In this document: positions 7,237 to 12,541 of the stretch, piece by piece
Position numbering within the stretch: position 1 is the stretch's first letter
Layout: every line of letters begins with the position of its first letter
NCBI GenBank assembly: GCA_013619035.1
Contig: JABXKX010000178.1
Location: forward strand, 1-12,541
Source of the DNA: Peptostreptococcaceae bacterium
GTDB lineage: Bacteria > Bacillota_A > Clostridia > Peptostreptococcales > Acidaminobacteraceae
Length of the DNA: 12,541 nucleotides
Reading direction: 5' to 3'
Program-made: the position numbers and the translations under genes
Notes under the pieces: model-generated
The model's database searches: none
Told to the model about the DNA's origin: nothing
What the model saw: only the letters and a program-made list of their open reading frames with translations

Positions 7237-8211
7237 ATGAAAGCAATGATTTATGAAAAATATGGTGACTACAGTGAACTACATATGAGTGATATGAAAC
7301 GTCCTACACCAGAAGCAGATGAAGTGATTGTTAAAGTTCATGCGGTTTCTGTCAATCGAGCGGACGAGTATATGTTAAAAGGGAATCCTTTTCTGATTCG
7401 ATTGATGAATGGTATTTCAAAACCTAAAATCAAAGTACTTGGATTGGACATTTCAGGTACTGTAGAACAGCTTGGTAGTAATGTAACTTCTTTAAAAGTT
7501 GGTGATCAAGTATTTGGAAATACATCAGAAGCTTTATTAGGTGGTCTTGCTGAGTATGCGAGAATCAAAGTAGAGCACTTAATGACTAAACCAAGTTGCA
7601 TAACATATAATCAAGCAGCTGCTATACCACAAGCTGCAGTTACTGCACTGCAAGCAATACAAAAAGCGGATGTAAGAAAAGGACAACAGGTCCTAATTAA
7701 TGGCGCTTCAGGTGGCGTTGGCTTATTTGCAGTACAGATAGCAAAAGCTTATGGTGCAAAAGTGACAGCCGTTTGTAGTCAAAGAAGTGCAGATATTGTT
7801 AGATCTAAAGGTGCTGATACAGTTATTGATTATCGTCAAGAGGACTTTACTCAAAAGAGTGATAAATATGATGTCATCTTAGGTATTAATGGGTATCAAC
7901 CACTTAAAAAATACAAATCAGCTTTAGCTGAAAAAGGAATTTATGTCATGGTTGGAGGTTCCGGTAAACAACTTTTACAAGGGATGCTATTAACACCACT
8001 TTATTCAAATAAAAATGGCAAACGTTTGATAGGGCTAGGAGATGCAAAATTAAGAACTCAAGATTTGGTAGAGATTAAAAGGTTAGTTGAAGCAACTCAA
8101 ATCATACCGTTTGTTGATAAGCATTTTAATTTTGAAGAAACACCAGAAGCATTCCAGTATTTGATGGAAGAACATGCGATTGGTAAAGTTGTTATTACTA
8201 TCATTGAATAA
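7237..8211 (+). CDS. NAD(P)-dependent oxidoreductase, MDR superfamily, zinc-free quinone oxidoreductase-like
   Basis: A 324-residue cytoplasmic protein of usual length for the quinone oxidoreductase branch of the medium-chain dehydrogenases. Residues 1-125 form the GroES-like catalytic domain (AVSVNRADEY at 36-45, LGLDISGTVEQLG, VGDQVFG). Residues 130-270 form the Rossmann domain, with the nucleotide loop NGASGGVG (G156-G162) and the strand ending KVTAVCSQRSADIVRSKGAD. The C-terminal GKVVITI returns to the catalytic domain. The cysteine cluster that binds structural zinc, and the Cys/His catalytic zinc ligands, are absent, so a zinc-independent NAD(P)H reductase of quinones or reactive enones/aldehydes is likely; the substrate is not known. 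ATG 7237 has AAAGGA six bases upstream. It appears monocistronic, between its own promoter region and the terminator at 8218, and is probably induced through the inverted repeat at 7204-7222. Confidence 0.88.
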   Translation: MKAMIYEKYGDYSELHMSDMKRPTPEADEVIVKVHAVSVNRADEYMLKGNPFLIRLMNGISKPKIKVLGLDISGTVEQLGSNVTSLKVGDQVFGNTSEALLGGLAEYARIKVEHLMTKPSCITYNQAAAIPQAAVTALQAIQKADVRKGQQVLINGASGGVGLFAVQIAKAYGAKVTAVCSQRSADIVRSKGADTVIDYRQEDFTQKSDKYDVILGINGYQPLKKYKSALAEKGIYVMVGGSGKQLLQGMLLTPLYSNKNGKRLIGLGDAKLRTQDLVEIKRLVEATQIIPFVDKHFNFEETPEAFQYLMEEHAIGKVVITIIE

Positions 8212-8217
8212 CAAATA

Positions 8218-8250
8218 ACCCAACTCCTATGAGTTGGGTATCTTTATTTT
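8218..8250. terminator. Bidirectional terminator between MDR gene and ilvN
   Basis: ACCCAACTC (8218-8226) and GAGTTGGGT (8231-8239) form a perfect 9-bp stem with a 4-nt loop. On the plus strand it is followed by ATCTTTATTTT. On the minus strand it is followed by TATTTGTTATT. It sits in the 32-bp gap between convergent genes and serves both. Confidence 0.88.
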
Positions 8251-8723
8251 AATCCTCTTTCTAAACCTGCAATACCTGTTCTGACAACTTCTATTATCCC
8301 GAAAGGTTCCAACATATTTTGAAAAGCATCAATTTTATTTCGATCACCAGTGAGTTCTAATACCAAACTATCTGAGGCAACATCGATGATACTGGCTCTA
8401 AATATGTTGGCAATTTCCATGATATTTGATCTAGAACCATTTGAATTCACTCGAATCATCATCAGTTCTCTACAAACGGAAGACTCAGATTTTAACTCAG
8501 TAATTTTGATGACTTCAATGAGTTTGTTGAGTTGTTTTTTTATTTGTTCAAATATTTGTTCATCACCACAAACTGTAATGGTCATTCTAGAAAATCTATG
8601 GTCTTCTGTGGTGCCAACAGATAAACTGTCTATATTATAAGCTCTTCGACTGAATAATCCAGAGATGCGACTTAAAACGCCGGAGCTATTTTCTACTAAA
8701 ACTGAAATAACATGTCTATTCAT
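8244..8723 (-). CDS. ilvN: Acetolactate synthase small (regulatory) subunit
   Basis: A 159-residue protein (also named ilvH), the usual length. It binds and activates the catalytic subunit IlvB and confers feedback inhibition by valine in known homologues. Residues 1-75 are an ACT domain with the pattern VENSSGVLSRISGLFSRR followed by YNIDSLSVGTTED; Asn12 and Gly15 match the valine-site positions, with Ser14 where Pro is common. Residues 80-159 are the second ACT-like domain, ending with the conserved VVRTGIAGLERG. The gene follows ilvB with a 10-nt gap, and its Shine-Dalgarno AAGGAG overlaps the ilvB stop (ATG at 8721-8723), so the two are translationally linked. It is the last gene of the unit, ending at the shared terminator. 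Confidence 0.95.
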   Translation of the reverse strand: MNRHVISVLVENSSGVLSRISGLFSRRAYNIDSLSVGTTEDHRFSRMTITVCGDEQIFEQIKKQLNKLIEVIKITELKSESSVCRELMMIRVNSNGSRSNIMEIANIFRASIIDVASDSLVLELTGDRNKIDAFQNMLEPFGIIEVVRTGIAGLERGLK

Positions 8724-8733
8724 TAAGAACTCC

Positions 8734-10353
8734 TTATAATGTATTGTATTCAGAGCTTACGATACATTCTACAATGTAAGGTTTATCGTCTGATAGTATG
8801 GTTTGGATTGTTTTATCGATATCTTCTTCTTTATCAAGTCTGATACCATCTATGCCATAAGCTTTACCGAGTTGAACAAAATCTACTTCGTAATCTAAAT
8901 GCACACCAAATGTCTTATTGGCTCCTAAAACATTGCTCTGCATCTCTCTTACCATGCCCAATCGATTGTTTTTAAATATAATAATCTTAAGCCCCAAAGA
9001 TTGTTCTGAAACAACTGCAAGTTCTCCAAGACACATCTGGAAACCGCCATCACCGATGGTACTGATAACTTGCTGATCTTTATTGGCTAGTTTTGCACCG
9101 ATTGCAGCAGGTAATGAATAGCCCATTGTTCCAAGACCACCTGATGTCATAAAGGACCTGTTGTGGGTAATATCATAGTTTCTTGTTGCCCAAAACTGGT
9201 TTTGTCCAACATCCGCTACCAAAGTAGAAGAATCAGAGAGTTGTTTCGAAAGTGCTTTCATAAACCTTTTTGGAGACACACATCCTAAGTTGTCATCTTC
9301 AGTTTCTTTCTGAAAACTTTTATGTTTATTGATATCATATAACCACTGGGTGGTTTTAATATGACATTCCTTTGAATTGAATTCTTTTAATATTGTTTTT
9401 GCATCACCTACAACTGGAATTGTAGCCGCTACATTTTTACTAATCTCAGCTGGATCAATATCGATATGTATGATTTCAACTTCAGGATTAAGTGTGCCTA
9501 AATTATGCATGGCACGATTGGACATCCTAGCGCCAATAACAACAATGACATCAGCTGTTGTAAACAACTTATTGGCTAAGACGTGACCATGACTGCCAAC
9601 CAGTCCACAATAAAGAGGAGAGTTATGGTCGAAGGATCCTAACCCCATTAAAGAATTAACAACAGGAATTTTATTTTTTGTTGCAAACTCCTTGAGTTCT
9701 TCTTTTGCATTTGAAGATAAAATACCACCACCAGCAAAAATTAAAGGTTTTGTAGCGCTTTTAAGTTTTGTTAATGATCGTTTGATCTGTCCTTTATGGC
9801 CTTTTATCGTCGGTTTATAACCTGCAATATCTATTTTATGTGTGAGCTCTAATTTGACTTGCTCATTCATCACATCAGATGGAATATCAATTAGTACTGG
9901 ACCTGGTCTTCCGGTTGAAGCAATGTGAAATGCTTCGTTTAGAACACGACCAATATCTTTAGCATCTCTTACCAAATAACTGTGTTTGGTAAATGGCTGT
10001 GTAGCACCTGTAATATCCGCTTCTTGAAAGGCATCTGTACCAATTAATGATGATGTCACTTGACCTGTAATAATAACAATGGGTATAGAATCCATATAGG
10101 CTGTTGCGATACCTGTAATCAAGTTGGTCGCACCTGGACCTGACGTGGCAATACAAACGCCAACTGTAGATGACTTTCGTGCAAAGCCACTGGCATAATG
10201 TACCGCTGATTGTTCATTTCTGACAAGGACGTGATGGATTGCCGACTTTCTGAGTTCTTCATAGAGAGCTAAAACAGCACCGCCTGGATAACCAAAGACT
10301 GTTGAAATTTGCTCCTTTTCTAAATGTTTTATTATTGCGTTTGCAACCTTCAT
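8734..10353 (-). CDS. ilvB: Acetolactate synthase large (catalytic) subunit
   Basis: A 539-residue thiamine-diphosphate enzyme that condenses two pyruvates to 2-acetolactate (valine/leucine) or pyruvate with 2-oxobutyrate (isoleucine). Domains in order: ThDP pyrimidine domain (1-170) with FGYPGGAV and catalytic Glu47; FAD-binding central domain (about 185-330, FAGGGI, IGARMSNRA, IHIDIDPAEI); ThDP pyrophosphate domain (about 360-539) with GGLGTMGYSLPAAIGA and the Mg/ThDP motif GDGG...NN. It is slightly shorter than the common 560-590 because it lacks the N-terminal extension. Two positions differ from textbook enzymes: the His before the catalytic Glu is Asn46 (RNEQ), and the Trp of the LGMVRQW motif, which affects 2-oxobutyrate preference and herbicide binding, is Met471. 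The start is supported by AGGAGG 7 nt upstream. It is first in an operon with ilvN; no ilvC, ilvD or leu genes are adjacent. Confidence 0.95.
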   Translation of the reverse strand: MKVANAIIKHLEKEQISTVFGYPGGAVLALYEELRKSAIHHVLVRNEQSAVHYASGFARKSSTVGVCIATSGPGATNLITGIATAYMDSIPIVIITGQVTSSLIGTDAFQEADITGATQPFTKHSYLVRDAKDIGRVLNEAFHIASTGRPGPVLIDIPSDVMNEQVKLELTHKIDIAGYKPTIKGHKGQIKRSLTKLKSATKPLIFAGGGILSSNAKEELKEFATKNKIPVVNSLMGLGSFDHNSPLYCGLVGSHGHVLANKLFTTADVIVVIGARMSNRAMHNLGTLNPEVEIIHIDIDPAEISKNVAATIPVVGDAKTILKEFNSKECHIKTTQWLYDINKHKSFQKETEDDNLGCVSPKRFMKALSKQLSDSSTLVADVGQNQFWATRNYDITHNRSFMTSGGLGTMGYSLPAAIGAKLANKDQQVISTIGDGGFQMCLGELAVVSEQSLGLKIIIFKNNRLGMVREMQSNVLGANKTFGVHLDYEVDFVQLGKAYGIDGIRLDKEEDIDKTIQTILSDDKPYIVECIVSSEYNTL

Positions 10354-10384
10354 AATTTTACCTCCTCAAAAATATATTTCTTCC

Positions 10385-10413
10385 ATTCTAAAGCTTCACA
10401 GCTGAATTGTCAA
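10385..10413 (-). promoter_or_regulatory. Sigma-A promoter of ilvBN
   Basis: On the minus strand, TTGACA (10413-10408) and TAGAAT (10390-10385) are separated by 17 bp, and the DNA upstream of the -35 is A/T-rich. The start is expected near 10378, leaving about 25 nt before the ilvB ATG. That is too short for a T-box or a peptide attenuator, so control must act at the promoter or on the enzyme. Confidence 0.87.
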
Positions 10414-10514
10414 AACATTTCCGCAAATCAGTTAAAACTGTTTAAAAATAAGAAAAATTTCAAATTCCCGTTGAATTAATGAGTGATTAAAGCCTTGGTG
10501 TATGCGGGAGAAAG

Positions 10515-10526
10515 ACACTTATGTGT
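10515..10526. repeat. Short inverted repeat over the -35 region of the molybdoenzyme gene
   Basis: ACAC-TTAT-GTGT (10515-10526) overlaps the weak -35 position of the plus-strand promoter and could be a regulator site. The arms are only 4 bp, so it may be chance. Confidence 0.3.
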
Positions 10527-10547
10527 TATTGAGAAATATGATATGAT
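10519..10547 (+). promoter_or_regulatory. Extended -10 promoter of the molybdopterin oxidoreductase gene
   Basis: TGA-TATGAT (10539-10547) is an extended -10 element. The -35 at 17 bp (TTATGT, 10519-10524) is poor, as is common for extended -10 promoters. A start near 10554 would give a leader of about 23 nt. It is divergent from the ilvBN promoter, with about 100 bp between the two -35 regions. Confidence 0.6.
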
Positions 10548-10576
10548 AAAGAAAGAATAAAAGAGATGGAGGCAAC

Positions 10577-12541
10577 ATGAGTTATAAAAAAGATGGTCAT
10601 TATCAAACGGTCTGTCCGCGAGATTGTTTTGGAGTCTGTTCACTAGACGTGACAGTTGAAAATGATAAAGTTACAAAAGTTAAAGGAAACGATAGTAATC
10701 ATAATTCACAGGGTTATTTTTGTTCAAAAGGTGCTTCTTATCCGAAAAGATTGTATCATGATGAGCGACTTAGAAAACCTTTATTAAGAGATAAACAGAC
10801 CAATACACTTCATGAGATATCTTGGGATGAAGCTTATGAGGTTATCATAGAAAAGTTGAACTATTACAAACAAGAACAAAGTACGGAATCGGTGATGTAT
10901 GTTTCTGGTTGGGGTCATACAGGCATATTTAATGGCTATAAAAATGGTTTTTGGTCGCAATATGGACCAGTAACAACAACTTATGGTAGTTTGTGTATGG
11001 CAGCGGGATCAGCAGCTGTAAAATATTCATACGGTTCACCCATAAAACACAATCACAACTGTGATTTATTAAATTCAAAATTGATTATTGTGTGGGGTGC
11101 CAATCCTGCGAATACAAATATTCATAGAATGAGATACATAAAAACTGCTGTTAAACAGGGTGCAAAGTTGATTGTAATTGATCCGAGAGTGAGCGAAACC
11201 ATGATTGATGGTTCTGTTAGAATTCACCCAATACCAGGTACGGATGCTTTGCTTGCTATGGGTATCGCTAAACTTTTAATAGAAAAAGATCTTTGTGATC
11301 AAGAGTTTATTCTGCGTCATGTACTTGGATTTGATGATTATAAACTTGAACTGGAAAAATACTCAATAACTGAAATATTAAAAGAAACAGGTCTTGAACT
11401 TACTCAGTTAGAGGTAATTGTTGATGCCATCAGAAGAAACAAAGTTTATGCTTTGGTTTCAGGTACTGGCAAAACGAGATATACAAATGGTGGTCAAACT
11501 GAGAGAGCTATTTGTATTTTACCTGCTTTATCAGGTAGTATTGGTATCCGTGGGGGAGGTCTTTACTTCACAGACAATCAACAACCGAAAGTGACATTAC
11601 CATTTGTACCAAAAAATATAATGAATCCTAAAATACATGTGGGAAAATTAGCTTATGAATTAAAGGCTCAAACGCCTGATATAAAAATGTTATGGATTGA
11701 AAAAGCCAATCCACTTACGAGTTCTCCTGATGTGAATCAGATGAGAGAGGTTATGAAACAATTAGAGTTTATAGTTGTGGTAGAACACTTCTTAACAGAT
11801 ACAACAAAGATAGCTGATTTGATTTTACCTGCTGCTATGTTTTCAGAAAAAGATGATCTTATAGCTGTTTATGGGGATTCGTATATTCATTTGCTACAAA
11901 AACTAACAGAACCTCTTGAATCCTGTAAGAGTGAGCCTGAAATATATAGAGAACTAGCTGAGAAGATGGGATATGATTTAAAACATCTCCCTATAATCAA
12001 CGAATCCTTAATTGATGAAGTACTTAATCATAATGACCTAAAAACAACTTATAGAAAACTTTCTAAAGCACCTTATTTAGAAGATACTTATTCTGAAATT
12101 GCCTATGAGGATTATAAGTTTAATACACCAAGTGGGAAAATAGAAATTTACAGTAAACAGATGAAAGAGCTTAATCAAAATCCGTTACCAGCATACTCAT
12201 CATCAAAAGAGAAGTCGACGTATCCACTGCAACTATTTAGTAGTCATGCTTCTGAACGACTAAACTCACAATTTACTGAAATGAAATTATCTAAAAGAAA
12301 TGACAAACCAATCGTTCAAATGCATATAGTAGATGCGAAGTCTAGACATATTGAAGAGGGTGATCTTGTTACTATCTTTAATGATAGAGGTGAAATAAAG
12401 GTCTTATGTCAAGTCGGTGAAGATGTTTTAAAAGGGTGTATCCATCTTTCTGAAGGATGGGGTGATGACTATCATGCTTCAATTAACAAACTCATAAAAG
12501 GTAGAATCACAGATGTTGGTGATGGTACAGCCTTCCATAAC
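10577..12541 (+). CDS. Molybdopterin (Mo/W-bisMGD) oxidoreductase, 3' end outside window
   Basis: An open frame of 655 codons with no stop before the window edge. It belongs to the DMSO-reductase superfamily: large cytoplasmic-type catalytic subunits that bind a molybdenum or tungsten bis-pterin cofactor. The N-terminal 4Fe-4S motif is C-x3-C-x3-C-x27-C (Cys13, 17, 21, 49). The likely metal ligand is Cys140 (YGSLCMAAG). Cofactor-domain motifs IIVWGANPANTN, IDPRVSET and IPGTDALLAMG follow, then the SGTGKTRYTNGGQ and GSIGIRGGGL region, and the C-terminal beta-barrel dinucleotide-binding domain from about residue 545. The frame stops at AFHN, near the usual end of the family, so probably few residues are missing. 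There is no Tat signal peptide, so it should be cytoplasmic. ATG 10577 has GGAGG four bases upstream, and an in-frame TAA at 10547 rules out longer starts. Neighbouring electron-transfer subunits, if any, would lie downstream. The substrate cannot be read from the sequence; formate, thiosulfate and other substrates, or even a non-redox reaction, all occur in this superfamily. Confidence 0.92.
   Translation, partial: MSYKKDGHYQTVCPRDCFGVCSLDVTVENDKVTKVKGNDSNHNSQGYFCSKGASYPKRLYHDERLRKPLLRDKQTNTLHEISWDEAYEVIIEKLNYYKQEQSTESVMYVSGWGHTGIFNGYKNGFWSQYGPVTTTYGSLCMAAGSAAVKYSYGSPIKHNHNCDLLNSKLIIVWGANPANTNIHRMRYIKTAVKQGAKLIVIDPRVSETMIDGSVRIHPIPGTDALLAMGIAKLLIEKDLCDQEFILRHVLGFDDYKLELEKYSITEILKETGLELTQLEVIVDAIRRNKVYALVSGTGKTRYTNGGQTERAICILPALSGSIGIRGGGLYFTDNQQPKVTLPFVPKNIMNPKIHVGKLAYELKAQTPDIKMLWIEKANPLTSSPDVNQMREVMKQLEFIVVVEHFLTDTTKIADLILPAAMFSEKDDLIAVYGDSYIHLLQKLTEPLESCKSEPEIYRELAEKMGYDLKHLPIINESLIDEVLNHNDLKTTYRKLSKAPYLEDTYSEIAYEDYKFNTPSGKIEIYSKQMKELNQNPLPAYSSSKEKSTYPLQLFSSHASERLNSQFTEMKLSKRNDKPIVQMHIVDAKSRHIEEGDLVTIFNDRGEIKVLCQVGEDVLKGCIHLSEGWGDDYHASINKLIKGRITDVGDGTAFHN

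Noticed and set aside
8350..8640. Plus-strand 96-codon open frame inside ilvN
   Set aside because: It lies antisense to a clear IlvN ACT-domain protein and has no family features.
10429..10440. CAGTT-AA-AACTG inverted repeat upstream of the ilvB promoter
   Set aside because: Five-base arms in A/T-rich DNA are easily chance. No repeat of the motif was seen nearby and no known regulator consensus fits.
10414..10576. CodY box or T-box in the ilvB / molybdoenzyme divergent region
   Set aside because: AAATTTCAAATTCCC near 10456 matches the CodY consensus poorly, and T-box elements (specifier loop, conserved TGGN region) are absent.
1..12541. CRISPR array, tRNA/rRNA, transposon ends, prophage or TGA-as-Trp genetic code
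   Set aside because: No regularly spaced repeats, cloverleaf-like or rRNA stretches, transposase or integrase frames were seen. TGA acts as a normal stop after gltB and after the 63-codon gene.

Overview
The window is AT-rich DNA with tight gene packing, strong purine-rich Shine-Dalgarno sites and good sigma-A-type promoters. It uses the standard genetic code: TGA is a stop, for example in gltB. Together with the protein types this suggests a low-GC Gram-positive bacterium (Bacillota), probably an anaerobic Clostridia-like organism; that placement is inference. No CRISPR array, tRNA, rRNA, insertion sequence or prophage gene was recognised. Most of the window is ordinary central nitrogen and amino-acid metabolism, and I found no clear previously undescribed multi-gene system. 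The odd points are small.

Left part (1-6901): an OmpR-type response regulator whose receiver has lost the phospho-acceptor Asp and the conserved Lys (23-694) ends in a terminator that overlaps its stop codon. A clear promoter (TTGACT-17-TATAAT) then drives gltB-gltD, the two subunits of NADPH-dependent glutamate synthase. These are separated by 1 nt and are surely co-transcribed. A 22-codon mini-ORF with a strong ribosome site follows gltD, and its 3' half lies inside the hairpin that appears to end the operon.

Middle (6902-8243): an 18-bp imperfect palindrome, a 63-codon gene of unknown function, then a zinc-free MDR-family (quinone oxidoreductase-like) gene behind a perfect 7-bp inverted repeat that looks like an operator. 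A hairpin terminator at 8218-8239 serves both this gene and the convergent ilvBN operon.

Right part (8244-12541): ilvB-ilvN on the minus strand encode the catalytic and regulatory subunits of acetolactate synthase, the first common step of branched-chain amino-acid synthesis. They are read from a consensus promoter with a leader too short for a T-box. Divergent to them, an extended -10 promoter drives a cytoplasmic molybdopterin (Mo/W-bisMGD) oxidoreductase with a 4Fe-4S motif and a likely Cys metal ligand; it is cut by the window edge.

Functional links: glutamate synthase supplies the glutamate that donates the amino group in the last step of branched-chain amino-acid synthesis, so gltBD and ilvBN are metabolically connected, though they are separate transcription units here. 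The MDR protein and the molybdoenzyme are redox enzymes whose substrates cannot be read from the sequence.
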